In this document: positions 22,969 through 32,366 of the stretch, piece by piece
Position numbering within the stretch: the stretch's first letter is position 1
Layout of the letters: every line of letters starts with the position of its first letter
Assembly (NCBI GenBank): GCA_027030245.1
Contig: JALVFE010000040.1
Location: 1 to 64,000, forward strand
Length of the DNA stretch: 64,000 nucleotides
Origin: Melioribacteraceae bacterium
Lineage (GTDB): Bacteria > Bacteroidota > Ignavibacteria > Ignavibacteriales > Melioribacteraceae
Direction of reading: 5' to 3'
The notes under the pieces: generated by a model
Told to the model about the DNA's origin: nothing
Databases searched by the model: none
What the model saw: only the letters and a program-made list of their open reading frames with translations
Program-made: the position numbers and the translations under genes

Positions 22969-24753
22969 TCAACCGAAATACAAAAAATAAATTAATGTAA
23001 TGGCAAGAACACCAACCAAAATTTGTAACGGTAACCCGAGCTTAAGGTAATCGGTGAATCTGTAACCGCCGGGACCGTAAACCATCAAATTGGTTTGATA
23101 ACTGATCGGCGAAGCGAAACTTGCCGCCGAAGCAATTGCCACAGTCAACGCAAAAGGATGAACATCCGCGCCGAGATCAATGGCGGTCGATAATGCTACG
23201 GGGAAAATCAATGCCGAAGTGGCATTGCTTGTAATCACGGTGTTGTAAGCGCTCGTTAAAAAATAAACTCCGGCTAATACTCCCACTACTCCGAACACGT
23301 CTTGCAATTGAATTAATTGTCTAGCAAAAAATTCCGCCAAACCAGAGTTGTGTATGGCTTGTGCTATTCCAAATGCCGAACCGATAACAATAAGTACCTT
23401 AAAATCAATTAAATCTTTAGCCGCTTTTGACGAAATGCTTTTGCTTAAAATTAAAATTATTGCCGCCAATCCCGCGGCGGAAATAAGCGGCATAACGTTG
23501 AACACAACCAGTAAAATCATTCCAATTAAAACTACGACCGAAATTATCGCTTGTTTTCTCGGCTTGGAAAAAACTTCCGAAGTATTGGATATCAAATAGA
23601 AATCTTTTGAATTATACCATTGACGAATAAACTTTTTAGGGGCAAGCAAAAGTAAAGTATCGCCCGGTTTTAAAACTATATCGCCGATTTTTTTCTTTAT
23701 TCTTTCCCCGTTGCGGTGAATGGCAATAATAACCGCGTTATAATTTGTACGGAAACTGCTTTCGCGCACCGTTTTACCTACGAGAGGCGAACTGTGCGAA
23801 ATTACCGCTTCGTAGGTTTTAATTTGATCGGCGTCGTATCTTTTCAAATCGAAAGAAGAATCTTTAATTAGCTGCAAACCGGGAGTTTTTTGTAATTCAA
23901 GAATTGTTTGCGGAATTCCGGTAAAGAAAAGCCTATCGTACAATTGAATTTTTTCATCCGGACCAACAGCGGTTATGGTTTTACCGTTTCGTTCAATTTG
24001 GAAAAGGAACAAGCCTTTAAGATGACGCAGTCCGGCATTCTCTATGGTTTTATTTAAATTTTTATATTCTTCCGTAACTTTCAGTTCTATAACATATTCA
24101 CGCGTCGATTCCCCCAACTCAACCATCGGTTCTTTTCTGTCGGGTAAAATTTTAGCGCCTACAAAAGCCACAAACAAAATTCCGAACAGAGCTACGGGCA
24201 AACCGACCGGTGTCAGTTCGAAAAATGAAAAGCCTTTATATCCGTTTTCAATCAACAAACCGTGCACGATTAAATTAGTGCTGGTTCCGATTAACGTACA
24301 CATCCCGCCCAGTATTGCCGCATAAGAAAGCGGAATGAGAAACTTGGAAACAGAAAGATTATTTTTAGAAGCCCAAGATTTTATACTCGGGATTAAAATT
24401 GCCACTATCGGTGTGTTGTTCATAAATGCCGAAAGCGCCGTAACCGGAAACATAATCCGGAAAATTTTTCTCGGCACGGTTGTCGGCTTTGAACCGTAAA
24501 TAAAATGCGTAAGCTCGTCAACTACTCCAGTTGATTGCAAAGCACCCGCAACAATGAATAGCAAAGCAATCGATATAACACCGACGTTTGAAAATCCGTT
24601 AAAAGCCGCATCTATATCTACAACATTTGCAATTACAAGGAGCAATAGTACGCCGAAAAAAATAATACTAACGTCGAATAACTCTTTTACCAGAGCTACC
24701 GACATTAGTATTAATAAAAACAGCGTAAACCAAAAAGCAAAATCGCTTGGCAT
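22969..24753 (-). CDS. SLC13/DASS-family permease with TrkA-C domains, probable sulfate transporter
   Basis: The 594-residue membrane protein has two blocks of hydrophobic segments (about 1-210 and 400-594) around two TrkA-C (RCK_C) domains (about 215-390; RLFFTGIPQTI, GDTLLLLAP). The symmetric SLC13 motifs are MNNTPIVAILIPSI and GTSTNLIVHG in the first half and SAYNTVITSNATSALIFPV in the second. It lies 27 bases after sat and is part of a cysC-sat-permease operon, so sulfate is the likely substrate; that is context rather than motif evidence. Confidence 0.86.
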   Translation of the reverse strand: MPSDFAFWFTLFLLILMSVALVKELFDVSIIFFGVLLLLVIANVVDIDAAFNGFSNVGVISIALLFIVAGALQSTGVVDELTHFIYGSKPTTVPRKIFRIMFPVTALSAFMNNTPIVAILIPSIKSWASKNNLSVSKFLIPLSYAAILGGMCTLIGTSTNLIVHGLLIENGYKGFSFFELTPVGLPVALFGILFVAFVGAKILPDRKEPMVELGESTREYVIELKVTEEYKNLNKTIENAGLRHLKGLFLFQIERNGKTITAVGPDEKIQLYDRLFFTGIPQTILELQKTPGLQLIKDSSFDLKRYDADQIKTYEAVISHSSPLVGKTVRESSFRTNYNAVIIAIHRNGERIKKKIGDIVLKPGDTLLLLAPKKFIRQWYNSKDFYLISNTSEVFSKPRKQAIISVVVLIGMILLVVFNVMPLISAAGLAAIILILSKSISSKAAKDLIDFKVLIVIGSAFGIAQAIHNSGLAEFFARQLIQLQDVFGVVGVLAGVYFLTSAYNTVITSNATSALIFPVALSTAIDLGADVHPFALTVAIASAASFASPISYQTNLMVYGPGGYRFTDYLKLGLPLQILVGVLAITLIYFLYFG

Positions 24754-24780
24754 TAAATACTTTTCACGATTATTGATAAA

Positions 24781-25932
24781 TTACGAATTTTTCATTCCTT
24801 CTATCAAAACGTCCGCCACTTCCGGTCTGCTGAATTCCGCCGGGGGTCTCTCGCCTCTCCTCAACATTTCACGGACTTTCGTACCGCTCAGAAATACGTG
24901 CGAGGAACCGTCGTGAGGACAAGTTTTAGCGCTTGCCATGTTTCCGCATTCCTTACAATAAAAAGCATGTTCAAAAAATAGCGGAGTTATATCCAATTCT
25001 TCCCTTGTGAATTCCTTGAAAATATGCTGAGCATCGTAGGTGCCGTAATAATTTCCCACACCGGCATGGTCCCTACCAACAATAAAATGCGTACAACCGT
25101 AATTTTTTCTAACCAAAGCATGAAATATAGCTTCGCGCGGACCCGCATAACGCATTGCCGCCGGGAAAACGCTTAACATTGTTCTGTTGGACGGATAATA
25201 TTTTTCCATTAAAACGAGGTAACTTTTCATTCTTATTTCTGCGGAAATATCATCCGATTTTGTTCTGCCTACGAGAGGATGAATCAATAACCCGTCAACA
25301 ATCTCGAGCGCGCATTTTTGTAAATATTCGTGTGCCCGGTGAATCGGATTTCTTGTTTGGAAAGCAACGATAGTATCCCAACCGTTTTCTTCGAATTTCG
25401 CACGGGTTTCAGCCGGATCCAATCTATATTCCAGAAAATCGGTATGCTTGGGTTTATCGAGCATGTAAATCGCCCCGCCTACAAGATAATCCCCTTGCGC
25501 GTAAACATAAGCCACGCCGGGATGTTCGCCGTCTTTTGTTCTGTAAACTTTTTCGGCTTCGTTTTCTTTATCGTAAGTAAAGATTTCTTCAACATCCATA
25601 ACCGCCAGCAGATTACCTGCATCGTCGTATAACCCGGCTTGCTCTGCCGATTTTAATTCATTTGCTTCTGTTTCATCCACCGCCAACGTGATAGGAATGC
25701 TCCAAACCACGCCGTTGGATAAATGCATTGTTTCCACAACCGATTGATAATCGTCTTTTTTCAAGAATCCGGTTAACGGACTCATCGCACCGGAGGCAAT
25801 CATTTCCAAATCGGAAATGTTTTTATCGTCTAAAATTATTTTGGGTAAACTTTGGGCTTTTTCGATGAACGAAGATTTTTCCGCATCGTTTACATATCTG
25901 TTTACTAAAGTTCCGCCGTGAGGTTTAATCAT
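24781..25932 (-). CDS. sat: Sulfate adenylyltransferase (ATP sulfurylase)
   Basis: This 383-residue enzyme makes adenylyl sulfate (APS) from ATP and sulfate. The active-site motif [14 protein letters not shown] (about residue 190) and [17 protein letters not shown] identify the homo-oligomeric Sat type. Four Cys/His residues ([17 protein letters not shown]) form a probable zinc site near 325. The end [20 protein letters not shown] is standard. AAGGAG precedes the ATG. It is second in the operon after cysC, with a 13-base gap. Confidence 0.95.
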   Translation of the reverse strand: MIKPHGGTLVNRYVNDAEKSSFIEKAQSLPKIILDDKNISDLEMIASGAMSPLTGFLKKDDYQSVVETMHLSNGVVWSIPITLAVDETEANELKSAEQAGLYDDAGNLLAVMDVEEIFTYDKENEAEKVYRTKDGEHPGVAYVYAQGDYLVGGAIYMLDKPKHTDFLEYRLDPAETRAKFEENGWDTIVAFQTRNPIHRAHEYLQKCALEIVDGLLIHPLVGRTKSDDISAEIRMKSYLVLMEKYYPSNRTMLSVFPAAMRYAGPREAIFHALVRKNYGCTHFIVGRDHAGVGNYYGTYDAQHIFKEFTREELDITPLFFEHAFYCKECGNMASAKTCPHDGSSHVFLSGTKVREMLRRGERPPAEFSRPEVADVLIEGMKNS

Positions 25933-25945
25933 TTAATACTCCTTT

Positions 25946-26566
25946 TTAATTCGAATTTTTTATATAACCTTTTGAAATTAAATAATCTATTACTTTTTGC
26001 GCATTTTTTTCAACGTCGGTTTCTTCCGTTGTATTCACTACAAGTTCGGGATTTTCCGGAGCTTCGTAGGGAGCTGATATTCCGGTAAATTCTTTAATTT
26101 CCCCGCTTCTCGCTTTTTTGTATAAGCCTTTCGGATCGCGCTCTTCACAAGTTTCCAAATCGGCTTCCACGTAAACTTCCACAAACTCGCCGTCTTCCAT
26201 TAATTCCCGTACCTGGTTTCTATCTGCTTTATACGGAGAAATAAAAGCGGTCATTACCACCATTCCCGCATCAACAAATAACTTTGCAACTTCACCTATT
26301 CTTCTAATATTTTCGGTTCTGTCCTCGGGTGAAAACCCCAAATTTTTATTCAATCCATGGCGGATATTATCGCCGTCTAACACATAAGTTTTAACTCCCA
26401 TTTCAAAAAGTTTTTTTTCTACTTCCCTTGCAATTGTAGATTTTCCGCTACCGGATAAACCGGTATACCAAATACAAACAGCCTTATGCCCGTTTTGTCT
26501 TTCCCTATCGGCTTTAGTTATTTCGCCCTCATGCCAATAGATATTCGTACTTTTAATATCACTCAT
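25946..26566 (-). CDS. cysC: Adenylylsulfate (APS) kinase
   Basis: The 206-residue enzyme phosphorylates APS to PAPS. It has the Walker A motif GLSGSGKS (36-43), [32 protein letters not shown] and the FISPY-type loop. AAAGGAG lies seven bases before the ATG. First gene of the cysC-sat-permease operon. PAPS can serve sulfate reduction or sulfation of sugars; no sulfotransferase or reductase is in this window. Confidence 0.95.
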   Translation of the reverse strand: MSDIKSTNIYWHEGEITKADRERQNGHKAVCIWYTGLSGSGKSTIAREVEKKLFEMGVKTYVLDGDNIRHGLNKNLGFSPEDRTENIRRIGEVAKLFVDAGMVVMTAFISPYKADRNQVRELMEDGEFVEVYVEADLETCEERDPKGLYKKARSGEIKEFTGISAPYEAPENPELVVNTTEETDVEKNAQKVIDYLISKGYIKNSN

Positions 26567-27002
26567 TAAACAGCTCCTTTAATTTATCTTGATTTATTAA
26601 TTACCGGCTGATATAAAGCAAAAGATGTATTTTTCTGTTTGCGCACGTTGAAAAAACCGGATGGAATTTAAATACAGCTTCGCTACCTCAGCTACACGAT
26701 TTAATTTGCTAATTAATTGAAACACAAGTAAATAGTAAAAATTACTTCGGAATTTAAATTAATTTATAAATATAATAATTATTTTTTACTCTTGTATTCA
26801 GTTAATCAATCTTTTGATTACTATAACACGTATACACGGTTTTTCATCAATATTTACATTTCGAACGGTTATTATAGACCAAATTCCCACTGATTTCGGA
26901 AATTAATTTCACATTTTAAAATAAAACCGGAGTATTAAATTTGGGGAAAGGTTATTAATACAATAAATGTATTCAAGAAGATTTATAATTTAAATTTTTC
27001 TG
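26567..27002. other. Non-coding stretch upstream of cysC
   Basis: About 435 AT-rich bases lie between the end of the 2-epimerase gene and cysC. The promoter of the cysC operon should be here. I see no repeat of the families found at 9-23 kb, no hairpin with a T-run and no small gene. Confidence 0.55.
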
Positions 27003-28133
27003 CTAATTTTTCTCATTAAAATATTGCGAAATTATTTTTACAATCCTTTTACTTGCAAGACCGTCTCCGTACGGGTTAACGGCATTCGCCATTTTTGAAT
27101 AAGCGGCGGAATCGGTAAGCAATAATTTAACCTCGTTGAAGATTTTTCCAGGATCCGTGCCTACCAATTTTACCGTTCCAGCGGTAACAGCTTCGGGGCG
27201 TTCGGTATTTTCCCGCATAACCAATACGGGCTTCCCGAAACTCGGAGCTTCTTCTTGCACTCCGCCCGAATCGGTAAGAACGATATCCGATTTATACATT
27301 GCCGCAACAAAAGGCAAATAACTCAACGGCTCAATTAAATGAATATTTTTTCTGCCTGAAAGATATTTCCTTACCGGTTCTTGAACATTCGGATTGAGAT
27401 GAACCGGATAAATAAAATTTACATCCGGAAACTCGTTAGAAAGCTCTTGTAACGCTTGGCAGATTTGTTCGAAACCTTTTCCGAAGTTTTCCCTTCGGTG
27501 ACCGGTAATCAGTACGTTTTTACTTCCGTTTGAAAAAATTTCCGTATTCAACCCGGGAATTTCCGGCATATTTTCTTCTATCTTTTCTTTTGCGATAAAT
27601 AATGCATCAATTACCGTATTTCCGGTAATATAAATATTTTCGTCGGTCAGACCTTCTTTCAACAAATTTCCCTTCGATGTTTCGGTCGGAGCGAAATGAA
27701 AATCAGCCAATCTTGAAGTTAGTACACGGTTAATCTCTTCCGGAAAAGGCGAATATTTGTTCCACGTGCGCAATCCGGCTTCTACATGCGCAATCTTTAT
27801 CTTTTTATAAAACGCAACGAGAGAAACGGCAAAAACGGTGGTCGTATCCCCTTGCACAAAAATTACATCCGGTTTATATTTTTCCAAATATTCGTCAACT
27901 GAATTTATCACCTTAGCTGTTAATTTGGATAAAGTCTGATTCGGTTGCATCAGATTGAGATCAACATCGGGAACAATCTCAAAAATCTCCAGAACTTGAT
28001 CCAGCATTTCCCTATGTTGAGCCGTCACGCATACATTCACATCGAAGGAAGTATTTTTCTTAAATTCCAAAATGAGCGGAGCTAATTTAATTGCTTCCGG
28101 TCTCGTACCGAATATAAACGATAATTTGTGCAT
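27003..28133 (-). CDS. wecB: UDP-N-acetylglucosamine 2-epimerase
   Basis: The 376-residue enzyme interconverts UDP-GlcNAc and UDP-ManNAc. It begins SFIFGTRPEAIKLAPLILEF and contains HVEAGLRTWNKYSPFPEEIN and TDSGGVQEEAPSFGKPVLVM followed by RENTERPEAV. These are the family motifs in their WecB form. The gene is divergent from the + operon that starts at 28407. A second, less similar 2-epimerase is at 47603-48694. Confidence 0.93.
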   Translation of the reverse strand: MHKLSFIFGTRPEAIKLAPLILEFKKNTSFDVNVCVTAQHREMLDQVLEIFEIVPDVDLNLMQPNQTLSKLTAKVINSVDEYLEKYKPDVIFVQGDTTTVFAVSLVAFYKKIKIAHVEAGLRTWNKYSPFPEEINRVLTSRLADFHFAPTETSKGNLLKEGLTDENIYITGNTVIDALFIAKEKIEENMPEIPGLNTEIFSNGSKNVLITGHRRENFGKGFEQICQALQELSNEFPDVNFIYPVHLNPNVQEPVRKYLSGRKNIHLIEPLSYLPFVAAMYKSDIVLTDSGGVQEEAPSFGKPVLVMRENTERPEAVTAGTVKLVGTDPGKIFNEVKLLLTDSAAYSKMANAVNPYGDGLASKRIVKIISQYFNEKN

Positions 28134-28406
28134 TTAATACCTTTTTTACAATTTTTAATATTTCAAAATATAAATTTCTTTAGGAATACACATCACAAAA
28201 AAAATTTTTCATTCCATTACATTCATCGGAAATAACTTATTTTTCTTTAATAGCTCTAATTTTTGTGCCAAAGCTCACAAATTTTTTTTAATCGGACTAT
28301 TAATTGTGAATGAAATTTCACGAATAATGTGACAAAGGGAAATTTTTAATTCAATTTTAAATATATTAATTTTAATCCCTGATAAACTCAAGTAAGGGGA
28401 TAAAAT
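28134..28406. promoter_or_regulatory. Divergent promoter region
   Basis: The 273 bases separate the minus-strand wecB from the first gene of the plus-strand exopolysaccharide operon, so both promoters should be here. The text is AT-rich. AAGGGG (about 28394-28399) is a Shine-Dalgarno sequence for the TTG start at 28407. I cannot place -35/-10 or -33/-7 boxes with confidence. Confidence 0.6.
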
Positions 28407-29294
28407 TTGAGTTTAATTAACAAAATAAAGAGAAACAAAATGGAATTAACACATTCAATCGGAAAAGATAATTTTAGTTCCGTTAAAGTAGTGGAAAACA
28501 CAGCCGACAATGTAGAATCGTTTTATATTCCCAAACCTGTTGGTAAAGCATATTTTGTTCTTCCCGCATACAACGAAGAGGAATCTCTGCCGAATCTTTT
28601 AAAAAGAATATCAGAAATTCCCGAGAACAAAATGCAAAAAGTTGAAGTTTTTGTGGTTGATGACGGTTCGAAAGACAAAACCGCCGAAATTGTAAAAAAA
28701 GGCGTTCCGGGATTGCACTTACGATTAGTTCCTCACGAAAAAAATATGGGTTTGGGTCAAGCGGTACAAACCGGAATAAGAGAAGTATTAAAAGTTGCTA
28801 ATGACGAAGATATTATCGTAATTATGGATGCCGATGACACCCACGATGTTACGTTGCTTACCCCAATGATAGAAAAAATAGAAAAAGGCGCTGATATTGT
28901 AATCGCTTCGAGGTTTGTGGAAGGAGGAGACGACAGCAGTGCACCGCTATTCCGCCGGTTGCTTTCGCGCGGAGCAAGTTTTGTATTCAAAACACTTTTG
29001 CCATTGGGCGATATTCAAGACTTTACCAGCGGTTACCGCGCTTACCGTGTAAACATGCTGAAAAGAATTTCCGCTCATTGGGGCGAAAGATTAGTTGAAG
29101 AAAACGGCTTTGCTTGCATGGTGGAACTTCTGTTAAAATTAAGACATTGGTCGCCCAAAATTACCGAAATACCAATGAAATTACGTTATGATAGAAAATT
29201 AGGCGCGAGTAAGCTGAAATTATTCAGAACTATTTTTCAATACATAAAATTAGCATTGAGAGACAAACTGGCGCCGCCTCCGAGAAGGTTATAA
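28407..29294 (+). CDS. Family 2 glycosyltransferase (dolichyl-phosphate-mannose-synthase-like)
   Basis: The protein has up to 295 residues. The TTG start at 28407 has a good AAGGGG about 7 bases upstream; ATG 28440 is the alternative. The GT-A motifs are VLPAYNEEESLPNLLKRI, VVDDGSKDKT, IMDADDTHD and DFTSGYRAYR. No C-terminal membrane segment is visible, so it is the soluble form. It is followed with 2-3 base gaps by an FAD enzyme and a deacetylase, a set that looks like one functional module. Confidence 0.88.
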   Translation: MSLINKIKRNKMELTHSIGKDNFSSVKVVENTADNVESFYIPKPVGKAYFVLPAYNEEESLPNLLKRISEIPENKMQKVEVFVVDDGSKDKTAEIVKKGVPGLHLRLVPHEKNMGLGQAVQTGIREVLKVANDEDIIVIMDADDTHDVTLLTPMIEKIEKGADIVIASRFVEGGDDSSAPLFRRLLSRGASFVFKTLLPLGDIQDFTSGYRAYRVNMLKRISAHWGERLVEENGFACMVELLLKLRHWSPKITEIPMKLRYDRKLGASKLKLFRTIFQYIKLALRDKLAPPPRRL

Positions 29295-29296
29295 AA

Positions 29297-30601
29297 ATGG
29301 GAAAAAATATAGTTGTTATCGGCGGAGGAATCAGCGGACTCACCGCCTCACATAAATTAGCTAAAGACGGTCACGATGTTACCTTGGTGGAATCTTCTTC
29401 CCAATTAGGGGGATTGGGAACATATTTTAATTTCGAAGGTAAATGGGTCGATAAATTTTATCATTGTCAAATGCCGTCCGATACCCCGCTACTCGAGCTC
29501 ATCGAGCAAGTAGGGATAAAAAACAAAATGTATTGGAAACCCACACGGATGGGTTTTGTTGTAGACGGTAAACGATTTGCTTTTAACGGTCCGGTAGATC
29601 TTTTAAAATTTACCCCGTTAAAATTCACCGACAGAATCAGATTCGGTGTGGCGAGCTTGCTTTTACGCCAATTAGGGAAAGGGCTCGACTTAGATAATAC
29701 AAGAATTGAAGATTGGTTCATTAAACTTTACGGGAAGGATGTATGGGAAAAAATACTAAAACCGCTTTTCCGGTCAAAGTTCGGATCACACGCTGGCAAT
29801 TTGCCCGCATTGTACATCTGGGAAAGACTGGGAAGGGAAAAAAATAAATCTACCCGCGGTTACATCGAAGGCGGGTTAAAAACAATTATCGATGCCGTCG
29901 AAAATAAAATTAAAAACTACGGCGGTAAAATTCTTCTAAATAGTCCGGTAGAAAAAATCGACCGGCAAAACGGTAAGATGAAAGTTAAATTGGCAAACGG
30001 AGAGGAATTAATAAGCGATTGGGTTATTGCCACCGTTCCGGTGCCCGTAATTAAAAAATTAATTGAAAGCACCGAATTAGAATCCGAATCCAATCTGCCT
30101 GAATTAACCTACCAAGGAGTGATAAATGCCCTCTTCTTCCTTAAAAAACCCCTTGATAATTTTTATTGGCAACCGGTGGTAAATTCCAATACCGAGTTCG
30201 ACGGCGTCGTCGAAATGTCCGAACTTGTAAATATCGAACAATATAATAACAATTATCTCGTTTATACGATGAAATATTGCAGTAAAGATTCCGATCTTTT
30301 CAAAGAAAACGAGGAAACGATTGCCGAAAGATGGAAAGAACAACTGAAAACATTATTTTCCGATTTGAACTTAACCGACGATGATTTTACAGCGATAAAA
30401 ATTTTTAAAGCTCCGTTCGTCGAACCGATTTATCCGCTCGGTTATTCCAAACTGAAACCCGAAACCCGGCTTGGCAACTCTAATTTGTTGCTTGCAACTT
30501 CCGCACAAGTTTATCCGTCGATAACCTCGTGGAATTCCAGTGTGGGTTTGGCTAACAAAGTTGTTGACTATTTGTATAAATTGGAAAATGCGGAAAATTA
30601 A
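29297..30601 (+). CDS. FAD-dependent oxidoreductase (amine-oxidase/protoporphyrinogen-oxidase-like)
   Basis: The 434-residue protein starts KNIVVIGGGISGLTASHKLA with the dinucleotide-binding GxGxxG, and then ESSSQLGGLGTYF. The C-terminal FAD motif region is LATSAQVYPSITSWNSSVGLA. It belongs to the NAD(P)/FAD oxidoreductases with similarity to UDP-galactopyranose mutase and carotenoid desaturase-type enzymes. The substrate is unknown. Its place between a glycosyltransferase and a deacetylase, with 2- and 0-base gaps, points to oxidation or isomerisation of a lipid-linked or nucleotide sugar. Confidence 0.8.
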   Translation: MGKNIVVIGGGISGLTASHKLAKDGHDVTLVESSSQLGGLGTYFNFEGKWVDKFYHCQMPSDTPLLELIEQVGIKNKMYWKPTRMGFVVDGKRFAFNGPVDLLKFTPLKFTDRIRFGVASLLLRQLGKGLDLDNTRIEDWFIKLYGKDVWEKILKPLFRSKFGSHAGNLPALYIWERLGREKNKSTRGYIEGGLKTIIDAVENKIKNYGGKILLNSPVEKIDRQNGKMKVKLANGEELISDWVIATVPVPVIKKLIESTELESESNLPELTYQGVINALFFLKKPLDNFYWQPVVNSNTEFDGVVEMSELVNIEQYNNNYLVYTMKYCSKDSDLFKENEETIAERWKEQLKTLFSDLNLTDDDFTAIKIFKAPFVEPIYPLGYSKLKPETRLGNSNLLLATSAQVYPSITSWNSSVGLANKVVDYLYKLENAEN

Positions 30602-31558
30602 ATGAAACCGTTTGCCAGCATATCGCTCGATTTGGATAATCAATGGTCTTACATGAAAACCCACGGAGACGACGGTTGGCAAAGTTTCCCTTCTTATTTC
30701 GACCGGTTTGTTCCGGATTTTCTCCAAATTCTCGATTCGTTCGGATTGAAAATCACTTTTTTTGTAATCGGACAAGACGCCGCATTAGAGAAAAACAGAA
30801 TTTTCTTAAAATTAATCGCTTCGAGCGGTCACGAAATCGCTAATCATTCCTTTAATCACGATCCGTTTATTCAGCTTTACAATAAAGAAGAATTAACGGA
30901 AGAAATATTAAAAGCCGAAAAAGCAATTGTTGATGCCACGGGAATAAAGCCTATCGGTTTTCGTGGTCCGGGTTTCAGCTGGGGAAAAAATCTCTTCGAA
31001 GTGTTGATGAAAAACGGTTATTTGTACGATGCTTCTACGTTTCCGACTTTTATAGGTCCGCTTGCGCGCAAATTTTATTTTTCTTCCGCTAAATTGACGC
31101 CCGGGGAAAAAGAAAAACTAAAAAATTTATACGGTGGATTTACCGAAGGATTCCGCCCGATAAATCCTTATTTCTGGCAAATAAACGGCGGAAAAATAAG
31201 GGAAATTCCCGTTTCCACGTTTCCTGTGTTGAAATTACCGATTCATCTCAGTTATTTGTTATATTTAGCCAAATTTTCAGAAAAAATTATGTTTCTTTAT
31301 CTCAACACCGCCATAAAAATGGCAAAAATTACAAACACGGAAATGAGCTTTCTATTGCATCCGACGGATATATTAGGCGGAGATATTGTTCCCGAACTGA
31401 AATTTTTTCCGGGCATGGAATTGCCCACAGTGAGAAAAAAAGAAATTTTCTCGAAAATCTTAACAAGTTTGAAAAATAATTTTACTTTGGTACCGATGAA
31501 AGAGCACGCTCAACAAAGTAATTTTAAAAAAATAAAACCCATTCCAACCGATAAATAG
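30602..31558 (+). CDS. Polysaccharide deacetylase (NodB fold)
   Basis: The 318-residue protein starts ASISLDLDNQWSYMKTHGDD, an altered motif 1 with Asp-Leu-Asp. Then come ITFFVIGQDAA, GHEIANHSFNHDPF (metal-binding motif 2) and GFRGPGFSWG (motif 3). It has no signal peptide. The gene starts directly after the stop of the FAD enzyme. It resembles the deacetylase at 2309-3223 more than the canonical one at 42366-43166. Confidence 0.85.
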   Translation: MKPFASISLDLDNQWSYMKTHGDDGWQSFPSYFDRFVPDFLQILDSFGLKITFFVIGQDAALEKNRIFLKLIASSGHEIANHSFNHDPFIQLYNKEELTEEILKAEKAIVDATGIKPIGFRGPGFSWGKNLFEVLMKNGYLYDASTFPTFIGPLARKFYFSSAKLTPGEKEKLKNLYGGFTEGFRPINPYFWQINGGKIREIPVSTFPVLKLPIHLSYLLYLAKFSEKIMFLYLNTAIKMAKITNTEMSFLLHPTDILGGDIVPELKFFPGMELPTVRKKEIFSKILTSLKNNFTLVPMKEHAQQSNFKKIKPIPTDK

Positions 31559-31743
31559 CAAAAATTGCAGATTTAATACATCAAATCTTTCCAAGTTTTG
31601 ACCATAATCACAAAAATTTACGCCGATTTCTACTAATTGGGACTAAATTAATTAATAATTAGTGTAAATCGCCAATGAAAAAATTCTATCAATATAATGA
31701 TGTGACTGAGTTGGCGAAGCCATATTTTATAAAAATCAAAAGA
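31559..31743. promoter_or_regulatory. Intergenic region before the export gene
   Basis: About 185 AT-rich bases precede the selected start of the export protein gene. An open frame from 31675 covers part of it, but its translated leader is not conserved-looking. A separate promoter for the export and kinase genes may be here. No clear boxes are seen. Confidence 0.4.
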
Positions 31744-32352
31744 ATGAAAATGAAAAAATTAGCATTATTAATCGCAGTTGTTATACTTTTTTCGGTTAAT
31801 TCAATCGCTCAAACATTAAAACCCGGTGACGGCATCCGGCTAACCGTTTACAATATCGAAGACAAATTAACAGGCGATTATTTCGTAACCGAGGAAGGAA
31901 CGATTCGCTTACCCTATTTGGGTAAATTCGACGTAAAAGATACATTTTTTCCCGTATTAAAAGAAAAAATCATTGCGAAATACGATTCTATTTATAAAAA
32001 TCCGGAAATGACGGTTCAGCCGTTATTCCGCGTTAGTATTATCGGCGAAGTTAACAAGCCCGGTGTTTACTACGTTACGGGTTTTGAAAAGATAAGCGAT
32101 GTTTTGGCGCTTGCCGGCGGAAAAACAAGTTCGGCAAATCTGGACGAAGTTTATCTGATACGCGACGGGAAAAAAGTAGAAGTTGATGCGGAAAAAATAT
32201 TTGAAGAAGGAAATATATTAGCCGACTTTGACGTACGTTCGGGCGACAAAATTTTTATACCCCGGAATTTCTGGGCAAAATCTAACGATGCTTCGATTCT
32301 TGTTTCCGCATTAGCGGTTGTTGCGGCAATAATCGGAATTTTTGTTAATTAA
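31744..32352 (+). CDS. Polysaccharide export protein (Wza/OPX type), short form
   Basis: I chose ATG 31744 (ATG 31750 equally likely), which gives a signal peptide KMKKLALLIAVVILFSVNSIAQ; the longer frame from 31675 hides it. After the signal come the Poly_export domain (LKPGDGIRLTVYNIEDKLTG, YFVTEEGTIRLPYLGKF) and one SLBB domain (IIGEVNKPGVYYVTGFEKIS, DVLALAGG). A hydrophobic end (ASILVSALAVVAAIIGIFVN) closes it. No lipobox Cys is present. About 200 residues is minimal for the family. It pairs with the kinase encoded 14 bases later. Confidence 0.88.
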   Translation: MKMKKLALLIAVVILFSVNSIAQTLKPGDGIRLTVYNIEDKLTGDYFVTEEGTIRLPYLGKFDVKDTFFPVLKEKIIAKYDSIYKNPEMTVQPLFRVSIIGEVNKPGVYYVTGFEKISDVLALAGGKTSSANLDEVYLIRDGKKVEVDAEKIFEEGNILADFDVRSGDKIFIPRNFWAKSNDASILVSALAVVAAIIGIFVN

Positions 32353-32366
32353 GTTTATAATATCAA

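Noticed and set aside
28134-28406. ops/JUMPstart element upstream of the exopolysaccharide operon
   Set aside because: I looked for the GGCGGTAG core near the divergent promoter region and did not find it.
31675-31743. Upstream extension of the export protein gene
   Set aside because: The added 23 residues would bury the clear signal peptide that begins at ATG 31744 or 31750.
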